A DNA stretch of 64,000 nucleotides from an uncultured Pelagibacteraceae bacterium (GCA_902571975.1 CACGED010000002.1:62001-126000), one strand, 5' to 3'; positions 1-9,143 are shown, counted from the first letter of the stretch. Notes: generated by a model not told the origin, from the sequence alone. Numbers and translations: made by a program.

Positions 1-212
1 TAGCTCTCAGGGCCAGGAAACCATAGTAATAAACCTTCATCTATTAGTTCAGAAGTGCTTATTTTATTGAACTTTTTTAAATTTGATACTCGTGGTTCAG
101 GGGGATCTTCACCTGTAATAAGTTTGACTACATTTGAAGCCTCAGACCCAGATATTCTAATTACAGCTATTCCAGAGACTCCTGGTCCTGATGATAGTGC
201 ATATATAGTCAT
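1..212 (-). CDS. mnmE: tRNA modification GTPase MnmE, N-terminal part (cut by window edge)
   Basis: Minus-strand reading from the ATG at 212-210 gives 70 residues starting MTIYALSSGPGVSGIAVIR and reaching LLLWFPGPES at the window edge. This matches the N-terminal formyl-tetrahydrofolate-binding TrmE domain, with the ...AIAxxxGxGGIAVIRxSG start and the GLxLWFPGPxSxTGED stretch of the family. MnmE with MnmG modifies the wobble uridine of certain tRNAs. The GTPase domain lies outside the window. The gene diverges from the sulfotransferase at 259 across a 46-bp, almost pure A/T spacer. Placement beside rho and the hemE origin region fits alphaproteobacterial gene order. Confidence 0.9.
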   Translation of the reverse strand, partial: MTIYALSSGPGVSGIAVIRISGSEASNVVKLITGEDPPEPRVSNLKKFNKISTSELIDEGLLLWFPGPES

Positions 213-258
213 ATAATTATTATAGTTTTATATTAATCATAATAATATAATTTTCTAA

Positions 259-1113
259 ATGATAATATGGCTTGCATCTTATCCCAAGAGTGGAAATACA
301 TGGATTAGATCTTTTTTAGCTTCATTATTATTTAATAAAAATAACAAAGCTGATTTGGATGGAATTTCAAATATACCCCAGTATCCTTTAAGATCGCATT
401 TTAAAAATCTTGTAAATAATATTGATGATATAAAAGAAATTTCATCTAACTGGGTTAAATCTCAAAGTTTAATCAATAATGATAAAAAAATTAAATTTTT
501 TAAAACACATCATGCTCTTTGTAATTACCAAGGAAATAACTTTACTAATTTAGAAAACACTTTAGGTGTTATACACATCGTTCGTGATCCAAGAAATATA
601 ATCTCATCAATACTTTATCACTATTCGAAAGAGAATTACAACAAAGCTCTTGAATTTATGTTAGATGATAATAAAGCTTTAGGTAAGAAATTTGATAAAA
701 AAAGTCCAACTGTAAACAGAGATATGTTTACAATAATTTCATCATGGAAAAATAATTATAATTCTTGGAAAAATTTTAGAGGGAATTATTTATTGATAAA
801 ATATGAAAACTTATTGTTCGAACCAAATAAAGAATTTTATAAGATATGTAATTACTTGACTGATAAAATAAACATTAAATTTGATGATGAAAAAATTTTT
901 ACTGCAATAAAAGAAAATAATTTTGAAAATCTTAAAAAATTGGAGAACAGTAAGGGATTTAATGAAACGGTTAAGGATAAATCAACAGGAAAACTTAAAA
1001 AATTTTTTAATTTAGGTCCTGAAAATAAATGGGAAAATATATTAGATCCAAAAATCAAAACAATGATAGAGAAAGAATTTAAAGAAGAAATGAAAGAATT
1101 GAGGTATTTATAA
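259..1113 (+). CDS. Sulfotransferase domain protein
   Basis: A 284-residue cytosolic protein with both PAPS-binding signatures of the Sulfotransfer_1 fold. The 5'-phosphosulfate loop is YPKSGNTW at residues 8-15. The 3'-phosphate-binding stretch HIVRDPRNIISSILYHYS is near residues 106-123. FKTHHA around residue 82 is the usual strand before the catalytic histidine region. It should move sulfate from PAPS to a hydroxyl of a glycan, lipid or small molecule; the acceptor cannot be told. Its 3' end overlaps the convergent OGT-like gene by 6 bp, so the two probably arrived or evolved as neighbours. Such genes are accessory in this lineage, and this one sits between mnmE and rho, normally a core region. 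Confidence 0.85.
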   Translation: MIIWLASYPKSGNTWIRSFLASLLFNKNNKADLDGISNIPQYPLRSHFKNLVNNIDDIKEISSNWVKSQSLINNDKKIKFFKTHHALCNYQGNNFTNLENTLGVIHIVRDPRNIISSILYHYSKENYNKALEFMLDDNKALGKKFDKKSPTVNRDMFTIISSWKNNYNSWKNFRGNYLLIKYENLLFEPNKEFYKICNYLTDKINIKFDDEKIFTAIKENNFENLKKLENSKGFNETVKDKSTGKLKKFFNLGPENKWENILDPKIKTMIEKEFKEEMKELRYL

Positions 1114-2805
1114 ATTTCTCTTATAAACTTTTAAAAGTTCATTTTTTAAACCCTCAGCAAACTTCTGCGAGTCGTAAAGAGGTGTACTAAGAATATTGCT
1201 AAATATTTTTTCCCTTATAGAAGTTAATTCATCTATGTTATTAGCTAAGTGAGTTGCTTTTTGGATATATTGGTCTTCATTTTCTGCCAAAAAGTATTCT
1301 AAATTGCCGTTTTTTACTATACTCTCTCCGCACCTAGAGTTGAAATTATAACCTTTCAATACCAGGACTGGAACACCAGCCCATAAAGCCTCAAAGGTAG
1401 TAGTAACTCCATTATATGGAAAAGTATCTAGACCAATATCAACATTATTATATAATTTTATATGATCCTCAACTTCTGAATAATTTTGACGATCAAAGAA
1501 TTCTAATTGTTTATCAACACCATAATTTTTAAATTTTGAAATAATATTTTTTGTTTGATAACTAAAAGAAGATTTTAAGATCAATTTAGAATTTTTAACT
1601 TCTTTTAAAATTTTGCTCCAAGTTCTAATTACTTCATCAGATATTTTAAGAAAATTATTAAATGAACCAAAAGTAATAAATTTATTTTTTTTAAATGGTA
1701 GATCTAACTTTTCTCTCTTAAATGGAAAACCTGAATGACAGTTCCAAACATGTGGGAGTTTAATAATTTTTTCTGAATAATATTTTTCTTCCTCATCATA
1801 TATTAAGTTTTTGTCTGCTATTAAGTAATCAATATCATTGAAACCAACCGTATTACAAAAAGCTAACCATGATATCTGTATGGGGCAAACTCTGTTGTTA
1901 AATATTTCAATATTTTTGGCTCCAGTTAATCCCATTACATCAAATAATATTTCAATTTTGTCAGTTTGGATTTTGTTGATAATTTCCTGATTTGAGGTTT
2001 TTGATAAATCGTACCAAAAGTCTGAATTATCTTTTAACTCTTTAGACGATGATTTAAGAAGTGAAGACTCACCAATTTGATATACAGATACTTCAAAAAT
2101 ATTTTTATCTAAATTTTTTATTGTATTCTTAACAAAATATGTAACTGAGTGATTGACCACAAAATCAGGAGATACAAAACCTATTTTTATTTTATTATTT
2201 TTTTTGTAGTCGATATCATTTATGTCATTTACTTTAAGTTTGGGAAAAAAAGTTTTGAAATCTTTGGAATAATTATAATAATCTTTAATCCCCCAGTCAT
2301 AGATATAATTATTCATCATACCATAAGTACAAGCATTTATTTTTAATTTAGAATTGTTTTCTAAAACTTTTTTTGACAATTGAAGAACTTTTTTGGGATT
2401 TAACAAGTACTTATGTAAATCAATACCACTTAGGTATAATTTCTCATTGTAGGGAAAATTTTTTTCAGCCTCATCAAACATTAATTTAGCATTTTCTAAA
2501 AAATCAATGACATTAAGATATTTTTGAGAATTTTTAATACATGCGGTGATATAATTACCTAGTGCCTCAATGCCTGCTAAGTTTGTTTTTAATTTTTTGT
2601 AAGCATCTTCAAAGTCAGATAGTGCAGATATAACATCTTCTTCTGTATAATTTGGATTTAGCATTTTACAAACTCCAACCAAAGATGACAAACCACCAGG
2701 ACGATTGTCTCTTTTTGAATATTCCTCTACTTTAAGAATAATATCTTTGTACTTTTTTCTTGAAAATAAATCTAAGAGTGTTCTTTGAAAATTTTGATCA
2801 ACCAT
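1108..2805 (-). CDS. TPR/OGT-like glycosyltransferase (GT41 family)
   Basis: A 565-residue protein. Residues 1-200 are helical, TPR-like repeats. Residues 205-565 carry the catalytic core of the SPINDLY/O-GlcNAc transferase family (GT41). Diagnostic segments are KIGFVSPDF near 207, FGSFNNFLKISDEVIRTW near 385, and GLDTFPYNGVTTTFEALWAG followed by VPVLVL near 460-485, the nucleotide-sugar binding region. It probably adds a sugar from a UDP-sugar to Ser/Thr of proteins or builds a surface glycan; the acceptor is unknown. It runs toward the sulfotransferase (6-bp tail overlap), away from rho. The 91-bp gap to rho shows no clear terminator. Confidence 0.85.
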   Translation of the reverse strand: MVDQNFQRTLLDLFSRKKYKDIILKVEEYSKRDNRPGGLSSLVGVCKMLNPNYTEEDVISALSDFEDAYKKLKTNLAGIEALGNYITACIKNSQKYLNVIDFLENAKLMFDEAEKNFPYNEKLYLSGIDLHKYLLNPKKVLQLSKKVLENNSKLKINACTYGMMNNYIYDWGIKDYYNYSKDFKTFFPKLKVNDINDIDYKKNNKIKIGFVSPDFVVNHSVTYFVKNTIKNLDKNIFEVSVYQIGESSLLKSSSKELKDNSDFWYDLSKTSNQEIINKIQTDKIEILFDVMGLTGAKNIEIFNNRVCPIQISWLAFCNTVGFNDIDYLIADKNLIYDEEEKYYSEKIIKLPHVWNCHSGFPFKREKLDLPFKKNKFITFGSFNNFLKISDEVIRTWSKILKEVKNSKLILKSSFSYQTKNIISKFKNYGVDKQLEFFDRQNYSEVEDHIKLYNNVDIGLDTFPYNGVTTTFEALWAGVPVLVLKGYNFNSRCGESIVKNGNLEYFLAENEDQYIQKATHLANNIDELTSIREKIFSNILSTPLYDSQKFAEGLKNELLKVYKRNL

Positions 2806-2896
2806 ATTTAAGATTTAGTATGATAACTTATATTTATTTTAAGATTAAGAATAGATGTTAAACAAGAATTTAAAAGCTTATAAATATGGTAAAAAC

Positions 2897-4168
2897 TTAG
2901 GAAGGTTTGTTCATTGAGTTAAAAAACTCAGCGTTATTTTTTGTTGTTTTCAATTTTGAATTTATAAAATCAATTGCATCCATGGAACCCATTGGAGCTA
3001 TAATTCTTCTTAAAACATTCATTTTTTGAAGATCATTTTTATCAAAAATAAGTTCTTCTCTTCTCGTACCAGATTTAGTTATATCAATGGCTGGGAATAT
3101 TCTTTTCTCTGAAATTTTTCTATCTAAAATAGTTTCACTATTTCCAGTTCCTTTAAATTCTTCAAAAATTACTTCATCCATTCTACTGCCAGTATCAATT
3201 AAAGCGGTAGCTATAATTGTTAGAGATCCTCCTTCTTCAATATTCCTAGCTGCTCCAAAAAACCTTTTTGGTCTTTGAAGAGCGTTCGCATCTACTCCTC
3301 CTGTTAATACTTTACCAGAACTTGGAACGACAGCATTATATGCTCTTCCAAGTCTTGTGATTGAGTCTAATAAAATTACAACATCTTTTTTGTGTTCTGT
3401 TAATCTCTTAGCTTTTTCAATTACCATTTCAGCAACAGCTACATGACGCTGAGCTGGTTCATCAAATGTTGAACTTATTACCTCACCTTTAACAGTTCTT
3501 TGCATGTCTGTTACCTCCTCAGGCCTCTCATCTATGAGTAATACCATTAAATAACATTCAGGATGATTTGCTGTAATAGAATTTGCAATACTTTGTAAAA
3601 TCATTGTTTTCCCAGCTTTAGGTGGTGAAATAATTAGAGATCTTTGTCCTTTTCCTATCGGGCTAACTAAATCAATTAATCTTGGAGTTAAGTCGGGCTT
3701 CTTCTCAACTTTATTACTTTCAACCTCCATTCCTAATTGTTTATTAGGATATAAAGGAGTTAGGTTGTCGAAAGCTATCTTATGTTTAAATTTATCTGGT
3801 TCTTCAAAATTTATTTTACTCACCTGCAGAAGTGCAAAGTATCTTTCACCTTCCTTAGGAGATCTAATTGGACCTTCAACTGAGTCTCCAGTTCTTAATC
3901 CAAATCTTCTGATTTGGCTTGGACTTACATATATATCATCTGCTCCTGGCAAATAATTTGACTCCATTGCTCTAAGAAAACCGAAACCATCTTGAAGTAA
4001 CTGTAATACACCACCACCTGTAATTTCTTCACCTTTTTCAGCAAGTTTTTTTAAAATTGCAAAATAAATTTCTTGCCTTCTTAGTGTACTTGCGTTTTCA
4101 ATACCTAATTTTTCTGCTTCAGTGATTAACTTTTCAGAGCTTTTTTCTTTTAATTCTTGAATATTCAT
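2897..4168 (-). CDS. rho: Transcription termination factor Rho
   Basis: A full-length hexameric RNA helicase of 423 residues. It has the N-terminal Rho_N helical domain, a cold-shock-like RNA-binding domain ([16 protein letters not shown] near 51-66; [20 protein letters not shown]) and a RecA-like ATPase with Walker A SPPKAGKT near residue 178 and the Walker B stretch [12 protein letters not shown]. It ends transcription of untranslated RNA. Because many convergent gene pairs in this window share their stop codons and leave no room for hairpin terminators, Rho may carry much of the termination load here (inference). It is the last gene of the minus-strand hemE-hemH-hemJ-rho series. Confidence 0.97.
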   Translation of the reverse strand: MNIQELKEKSSEKLITEAEKLGIENASTLRRQEIYFAILKKLAEKGEEITGGGVLQLLQDGFGFLRAMESNYLPGADDIYVSPSQIRRFGLRTGDSVEGPIRSPKEGERYFALLQVSKINFEEPDKFKHKIAFDNLTPLYPNKQLGMEVESNKVEKKPDLTPRLIDLVSPIGKGQRSLIISPPKAGKTMILQSIANSITANHPECYLMVLLIDERPEEVTDMQRTVKGEVISSTFDEPAQRHVAVAEMVIEKAKRLTEHKKDVVILLDSITRLGRAYNAVVPSSGKVLTGGVDANALQRPKRFFGAARNIEEGGSLTIIATALIDTGSRMDEVIFEEFKGTGNSETILDRKISEKRIFPAIDITKSGTRREELIFDKNDLQKMNVLRRIIAPMGSMDAIDFINSKLKTTKNNAEFFNSMNKPS

Positions 4169-4226
4169 TTGTGGGGGTTTTGTTTGAGATCATTTAAATA
4201 TATATACTAGTTCAAAAATTTCAACC

Positions 4227-4661
4227 CTAGATAGGTTTAAAAACTACAACAAAAACAACAAAAATTAACAATAATGTAGGTATTTCGTTGATTATTCTAA
4301 AAAATTTAGATGATTTTGTGTTTTCTTTTGATTTTAATAATCTCATACATCGTCCAAGGTATTCATGATAAATCGTTAATAAAACTACTAATAGAATTTT
4401 AAGTTGTAGCCATAGAAATGCAAAACTTTCAATACCATTTATCCAAATCAATATAATACCAAAAAACCATGATAGAAGCATGGCCGGTCGCATTATGTAA
4501 TTATATAGTTTTTTTTCCATTATCTCAAAAATTTGAGTTACTTGACCTTTTTCAGAATTTTCAACATGATAGACAAATATTCTTGGTAAATATAAAAGTC
4601 CCGCCATCCAAGAAATAACTGCAATTAGATGGAGCGATTTAAATAAAAGATATCCACTCAT
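4227..4661 (-). CDS. hemJ: Protoporphyrinogen oxidase HemJ
   Basis: A 144-residue inner-membrane protein with four predicted membrane helices. It starts MSGYLLFKSLHLIAVISW and continues MAGLLYLPRIFVYHVE, which is the conserved HemJ (UPF0093) N-terminus with its essential histidine near position 11. HemJ oxidises protoporphyrinogen IX to protoporphyrin IX, the step just before ferrochelatase. The start lies 2 bp after the hemH stop, and the hemE-hemH-hemJ order is that seen beside the origin in other alphaproteobacteria. No hemG or hemY is visible in the window. Confidence 0.93.
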   Translation of the reverse strand: MSGYLLFKSLHLIAVISWMAGLLYLPRIFVYHVENSEKGQVTQIFEIMEKKLYNYIMRPAMLLSWFFGIILIWINGIESFAFLWLQLKILLVVLLTIYHEYLGRCMRLLKSKENTKSSKFFRIINEIPTLLLIFVVFVVVFKPI

Positions 4662-4663
4662 AA

Positions 4664-5656
4664 TTAAATATTTTTCATAACGAGATGTTTAAATAACATA
4701 ATGTGATCCTCACTATCATTTAAACATGGTACCATCTCAAAATTTTCACCACCTGATTTAATAAAACTTTCTTTTCCTTGAATGGATATTTCTTCTAAAG
4801 TTTCCACGCAGTCAGATGAAAATCCTGGACATATAACTAAAATATTTTTCTTGCCTTCTTTTGGAAGATTTTCAAAAGTTTTATCAGTATATGGTTGTAA
4901 CCATTCTTGAGGGCCAAATCTTGATTGAAAAGTTGTAATTATTTTTATATCTGAATATTTTTCAGAAATAAGTCTGGTAGTTTTGTGACAATAACAGTGA
5001 TAAGGATCACCTTTTTCAAAATACTTTTTTGGTATGCCATGATAAGATGCTACAATTAAATCTGGTTTCCAACTTATTTCATTTATTTTTTTTTCAATAC
5101 TATTTTTAATTGCTTCGATATAAAGAGGTTCTGATTCATAATGTGGAATTATTTTAAGACTGGGTTGCCACCTCATTTTCATTAATGTTCTATAAACTTC
5201 ATCGCACACTGTTGCTGTTGTTGCTGCAGCGTATTGAGGGTAGAGAGGTAATATAATCAACTTTTCGCAACCCTGTTTCTGAAGTCGATGAATTTTACTA
5301 TTAATACTTGGATTTCCATATCTCATTGCAAAATCAATAATTATCTCCTCGTTTCCAATCTTTTCTGACAGTTTTTTTGCTTGGCTTTCTGTATAGTATC
5401 TAAGTGGAGACATGTTTTTATCATTCATCCATATTTCTTTATACGCTTTAGCAGTTTTAGAAGGCCTAAAGGTAAGTATAAATAGGTTAAGTATTACTTG
5501 CCAAATTAGAGGATTTACTTCGATTACTCTTTTATCAGATAGAAATTCCTTTAGATATTTTCTTATATCCAGCCAACTTGTTGAGTCTGGTGTACCTAAA
5601 TTTACAATTAGTATCCCTGTTTTACCATAATTAATTTTTGGATGATCTGGTGTCAT
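4664..5656 (-). CDS. hemH: Ferrochelatase
   Basis: A 330-residue enzyme that inserts Fe2+ into protoporphyrin IX to make heme. It has the N-terminal ILIVNLGTPD motif (residues 16-25), the catalytic histidine in ASYHGIPKKYFEKGDPYH near 204-221, the GPQEWLQPYTDKT substrate segment near 248, and the CPGFSSDCVETLEEI signature near 275. Length is normal for a bacterial ferrochelatase without the C-terminal iron-sulfur extension. It overlaps the upstream hemE stop by 4 bp (ATGA), implying coupled translation. Confidence 0.97.
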   Translation of the reverse strand: MTPDHPKINYGKTGILIVNLGTPDSTSWLDIRKYLKEFLSDKRVIEVNPLIWQVILNLFILTFRPSKTAKAYKEIWMNDKNMSPLRYYTESQAKKLSEKIGNEEIIIDFAMRYGNPSINSKIHRLQKQGCEKLIILPLYPQYAAATTATVCDEVYRTLMKMRWQPSLKIIPHYESEPLYIEAIKNSIEKKINEISWKPDLIVASYHGIPKKYFEKGDPYHCYCHKTTRLISEKYSDIKIITTFQSRFGPQEWLQPYTDKTFENLPKEGKKNILVICPGFSSDCVETLEEISIQGKESFIKSGGENFEMVPCLNDSEDHIMLFKHLVMKNI

Positions 5657-6654
5657 TTAAAATTTCTTACAATCTTTATTAATTCTTCAACCATTTCAAT
5701 TTTAGTCTCTGGAAGTATTCCGTGACCTAAATTAAAAATGTATGGGTGGTCTTTAAAAACATTAAGGTATTTCTCAACTTCTATTTTAAGAGTTTTTTGA
5801 TCAGTTAATAATATTTTTGGATCGAGGCCACCCTGTATTGGTATGTTGATTTCATTGACTATTTTCTTTGGGTCAATATCATAATCTATATTTACAGCGT
5901 CAGGTTTAACAATTTCACAAAAATTTTTATAATCTTTTATACCTCTAGGAAAACAAATAACTGGTACTCCTAATGTCTTTACATAATCAACAATATTAAG
6001 GGTAGGTATATAAATATATTCTGGAATTTTATCTTTTAATAATCCAGCCCAACTATCAAAAATTTGAATAACTTGAGCTCCAGCCTCAATTTGATTTTTT
6101 ATATGAAGTTTTAAAAATTTCTCTATTATTCCTAGTAATCTATTAATTAAAAAATCATCTTTAAAAAATTCACTCGATAAACCTTTTTTGGGAGATGATT
6201 TATTAATCATATAAACTAGTATCGTCCAAGGAGCTCCAACAAATCCAATCATATCTTTATTAATCATTAAAGGATCTTTTGACGTTTTTGAGATTGCTTT
6301 ATAAACTTTATAAACTTTTTCTGTAAAAATTATTTCATCTACATTTTTTATTGTTTCTAAATTTATATCTCCCAATTTAGGCCCAAAATTTTTTTCAAAT
6401 TCTACTTTTTGCCCTAACCCATATGGTAACATTAAAATATCTGAAAATATTACTGCGCCATCAAATCCAAATCTTTTTATTGGTTGAAGTGTTATTTCAG
6501 AAGCTAGATCGCTGTTTAAGCAGAGTTTTATAAAATCTTGATTTTCTTTTCTAATCTCTCTAAATTCAGGTAAGTATCTTCCTGCTTGTCTCATTAACCA
6601 TATAGGATTAGTCCTTGTATCTTTATTTTTAATGCAGTTAGTTAAGGGACTCAT
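5653..6654 (-). CDS. hemE: Uroporphyrinogen decarboxylase
   Basis: A 333-residue cytosolic enzyme that converts uroporphyrinogen III to coproporphyrinogen III. Visible motifs are the substrate-binding PIWLMRQAGRYLPEFRE (residues 18-34), FSDILMLPYGLG near 71, IGFVGAPWTI near 136, and GHGILPET near 314. It is the first gene of the minus-strand heme block. Its start faces the 284-bp gap proposed as the replication origin; in Caulobacter and Rickettsia the origin also borders hemE. Confidence 0.97.
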   Translation of the reverse strand: MSPLTNCIKNKDTRTNPIWLMRQAGRYLPEFREIRKENQDFIKLCLNSDLASEITLQPIKRFGFDGAVIFSDILMLPYGLGQKVEFEKNFGPKLGDINLETIKNVDEIIFTEKVYKVYKAISKTSKDPLMINKDMIGFVGAPWTILVYMINKSSPKKGLSSEFFKDDFLINRLLGIIEKFLKLHIKNQIEAGAQVIQIFDSWAGLLKDKIPEYIYIPTLNIVDYVKTLGVPVICFPRGIKDYKNFCEIVKPDAVNIDYDIDPKKIVNEINIPIQGGLDPKILLTDQKTLKIEVEKYLNVFKDHPYIFNLGHGILPETKIEMVEELIKIVRNFK

Positions 6655-6938
6655 ATAAATAGATATATATTATTTACTTTATTAGTATTATGTAATGTGA
6701 ATAACGTAAATTAGTCAATTACCACACTTAATTAACTTTTTATTAACAATTTAAATCTTAAATTAGTAAGGTATTTTAGGCTTAATTTTAGATTTCTCTT
6801 ATTTTATTACTATTATGTATAAAATTAATCACAATTTATAACTAGGTTAATTATATGGAAAAAAAACAAGTTTTGGCAGGTTTAATTTCTAAATCTACAT
6901 TTTTCTTATTTTACTAATAGTTTATAAACATCTTATAC
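6655..6938. other. Candidate chromosomal replication origin (hemE-ppsR intergenic region)
   Basis: The largest gene-free stretch in the window, very AT-rich, lies between divergent hemE and ppsR. The origin of Caulobacter and Rickettsia occupies the equivalent place between hemE and the RP001-type gene. It contains a perfect TTWTNCACA box on the minus strand (6696-6704), one-mismatch boxes at 6825-6833 and 6922-6930, and a TTAA-N7-TTAA pair at 6732-6746 resembling a CtrA site. There is also a 14-bp near-direct repeat (6681-6694 and 6806-6819, one mismatch), each copy followed within 20 bp by a DnaA-like box, and a second repeat, AAATTAGT, at 6708-6715 and 6760-6767. Genes on both sides are transcribed away from it for several kilobases. 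The identification rests on synteny plus these short sites. Confidence 0.6.
6696..6704 (-). promoter_or_regulatory. DnaA box (consensus match)
   Basis: The plus strand reads TGTGAATAA, which is TTATTCACA on the minus strand, an exact fit to TTWTNCACA. One such site is expected by chance now and then in AT-rich DNA. Its weight comes from lying inside the hemE-ppsR gap, next to weaker boxes. Confidence 0.5.
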
Positions 6939-7766
6939 ATGAAAAACTTGTATCAAATTTATCTAATTTCAGATTCAACTGGTGAAACATTAGATAGAAT
7001 TTTCTTAGCACTTAAAGCACAGTTTCCTAATTTTGAATATGAAACTAATCATTTTTCTTTTACAAGAACTGAAAGTCAAACTTTAAGTATTTTGAAACAA
7101 GCTAAAAAAGACGAAAATTCAATAATATTGTATACTATTGTGAACAGTAAATTAGCAAAATATCTTACAGAGAAAGCTTACGAAAGAAAAATACCCTGCT
7201 TCGGAGTACTAGGAGATTTAATACTAAACTTTTCAAAAGTTCTAAATCAAAAAGCTTCACACCAACCAAGTGGTCAACATATTTTGAATGAGGAATATTA
7301 TGATAGAATTGAAGCAATTCAATTTACAATGAATCATGACGATGGTAATCAAACAGACGATATAGAAAAATCAGATATTATTCTTTTGGGTGTTAGCAGA
7401 ACTAGCAAAACCCCGACATCTATATACTTGGCCAATAGGGGCTTTAAAACATCTAATATCCCTTTAGTAAATAAAAACTCTATACCAAGTATGGTGACTA
7501 AGAAAAATTTTTCACCGTGTGTAGTTGGGTTAGTTACTGAAGCGGAGAGATTATATGATTTAAGAAAGAATAGACTAAATTCACTAAAGGAAAATCAAAA
7601 TAGTGAGTATGTAAATATTGATAAAATTAGAGATGAGGTAAATAATAGTAGAAAAATATTTAAAGAAAATAACTGGCCCATAATAGATGTAACAAGAAAA
7701 TCTGTTGAAGAAACAGCTGCATCTATAATTAAAATTTATGAAATAAAAAATAAAAAGAATGACTGA
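6939..7766 (+). CDS. ppsR: PPDK/PEP synthase regulatory kinase-pyrophosphorylase
   Basis: A 275-residue member of the DUF299 (PPSR) family, which phosphorylates and dephosphorylates pyruvate phosphate dikinase or PEP synthase. It starts YLISDSTGETL (residues 8-18) and carries the nucleotide-binding loop LLGVSRTSKTPTSIYLANRG near 150-169, both family hallmarks. I take it to be the counterpart of the gene flanking the origin in Rickettsia (RP001) and Caulobacter. An upstream in-frame extension is blocked by stop codons. It overlaps maf by 8 bp. Confidence 0.93.
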   Translation: MKNLYQIYLISDSTGETLDRIFLALKAQFPNFEYETNHFSFTRTESQTLSILKQAKKDENSIILYTIVNSKLAKYLTEKAYERKIPCFGVLGDLILNFSKVLNQKASHQPSGQHILNEEYYDRIEAIQFTMNHDDGNQTDDIEKSDIILLGVSRTSKTPTSIYLANRGFKTSNIPLVNKNSIPSMVTKKNFSPCVVGLVTEAERLYDLRKNRLNSLKENQNSEYVNIDKIRDEVNNSRKIFKENNWPIIDVTRKSVEETAASIIKIYEIKNKKND

Positions 7767-8343
7767 CATTATTTTAGCTTCAAAAAGTAAAGTAAGAAAA
7801 GAAATATTAGACAACCATAAAATTAATAGCAAAGTTGAGGTATCAAATGTTGATGAAGATCCAATAAAAGAAAGTTTATTAAAAGAGGGAGCTTCACCAG
7901 AAATTATTTCTAAAAATTTAGCAGAATTAAAAGCAAATAAAGTAAGTCAAAAAATCAATAACAGTCTTGTTTTGGGAGCCGATAGCGTAATAGACCTTTC
8001 AGGTGAGCTAATTTCAAAACCAGCAAGTAGGAATGAAGCGCTTAATATTTTGAAAAAACTTAATGGGAAGAAACACTCTTTAATAAGTTCAGTATGTATA
8101 TCTAAAAATGGTTCCATGATTTGGAATTATACTGATAAAGCATACTTAACCATGAAAAATTTTTCTGAAAATGAATTAATAATGTATTTAAGCAAAATCA
8201 GTGACGAAAACTTATATGCGTATAATGTTTACCAAATTGAGGGGGAAGGAAGAGCTTTGTTTTCAAATATTGAAGGTAATGAAGATACAATAATGGGCTT
8301 ACCAATTAATAAAATAAAAGAATATTTGGAACTTCAAAAATGA
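7759..8343 (+). CDS. maf: Maf family nucleotide pyrophosphatase
   Basis: A 194-residue Maf/HAM1-fold protein with the N-terminal ILASKSKVRKEIL motif (residues 4-16, usually SxSxRR), a LGADSVID metal/nucleotide site near 72, and KPASRNEA near 88. Family members hydrolyse non-canonical or methylated nucleoside triphosphates and are linked to septum formation. The second arginine of the SxRR motif is lysine here. It overlaps ppsR and aroE by a few bases (ATGA with aroE at 8340), so the three are probably one transcript. Confidence 0.9.
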   Translation: MTDIILASKSKVRKEILDNHKINSKVEVSNVDEDPIKESLLKEGASPEIISKNLAELKANKVSQKINNSLVLGADSVIDLSGELISKPASRNEALNILKKLNGKKHSLISSVCISKNGSMIWNYTDKAYLTMKNFSENELIMYLSKISDENLYAYNVYQIEGEGRALFSNIEGNEDTIMGLPINKIKEYLELQK

Positions 8344-9131
8344 AAAAATTTTTAGTCATAGGAAATCCAATTGAACACTCTTTATCTCCAAATTTACATA
8401 ATTATTGGATTAAAAAAAATAATTTAAATGCGATTTATGGAAAATTGGAGACTTATGAAAATGATCTTCCAGAATTATGTAAATCAGTTAAAAGAGGAGA
8501 ACTAGATGGTCTTAATGTTACAGTCCCATTTAAAAATTCTATTATTCCATTTTTGGATAAACTAACAACTGAAGCTGAAAAAACGCAGTCAGTTAATACT
8601 ATTTATTTAAAAGATGAAATGGTCATAGGCCATAATACAGATATAGAAGGTTTTGAGTTAGCAATAAAACATATAAAATATGATGTAAGTCAAAAGAAAG
8701 TATTGCTATTAGGAGCAGGGGGAGTCTCTCCTTCAATAATTTTTGCTTTAAATAATATGAAGGCTAAGAGAATTTTTATAAGTAATAGGACACGCAGTAA
8801 AGCTGAAAATTTAAAAAAAATTTTTAGCGAAATCGAAATTGTTGAGTGGGGAGCATTACCTGATTTAGATATGATTATTAATGCCACGAGTTTAGGTTTA
8901 AAAAATGATGAAAAAATTAATTTAGAATATTCTAAAATTGGATCTAATAAATTTTTCTATGATGTTATATACAATCCTTCTCAAACTAATTTTTTGAAAT
9001 CTGGCAAAGATACTGGCAATAAAACAGAAAATGGAATGAAAATGTTTTTATATCAAGCGCAAGCTTCATTTAAAATTTGGAATAAAATTACACCTGAAGT
9101 AAATGATAAAATATTGAAATTATTATACTAA
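8340..9131 (+). CDS. aroE: Shikimate 5-dehydrogenase
   Basis: A 263-residue NADP-dependent enzyme of the chorismate pathway, reducing 3-dehydroshikimate to shikimate. Motifs: GNPIEHSLSPNLHNYW (residues 8-23) with shikimate-binding serines; NVTVPFKN near 59-66 with the catalytic lysine; HNTDIEGF near 101; the glycine-rich loop LLGAGGVSPS near 122; and ENGMKMFLYQA near 230. Its position between maf and coaE matches the alphaproteobacterial block. The ATG overlaps the maf stop. Confidence 0.96.
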   Translation: MKKFLVIGNPIEHSLSPNLHNYWIKKNNLNAIYGKLETYENDLPELCKSVKRGELDGLNVTVPFKNSIIPFLDKLTTEAEKTQSVNTIYLKDEMVIGHNTDIEGFELAIKHIKYDVSQKKVLLLGAGGVSPSIIFALNNMKAKRIFISNRTRSKAENLKKIFSEIEIVEWGALPDLDMIINATSLGLKNDEKINLEYSKIGSNKFFYDVIYNPSQTNFLKSGKDTGNKTENGMKMFLYQAQASFKIWNKITPEVNDKILKLLY

Positions 9132-9143
9132 AACAATTTTTGC

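Noticed and set aside
6855-6917. A 20-codon frame starting MEKKQVLAG inside the hemE-ppsR gap
   Set aside because: It lies in the candidate origin, does not abut either neighbour, and shows no Shine-Dalgarno; it looks like chance.
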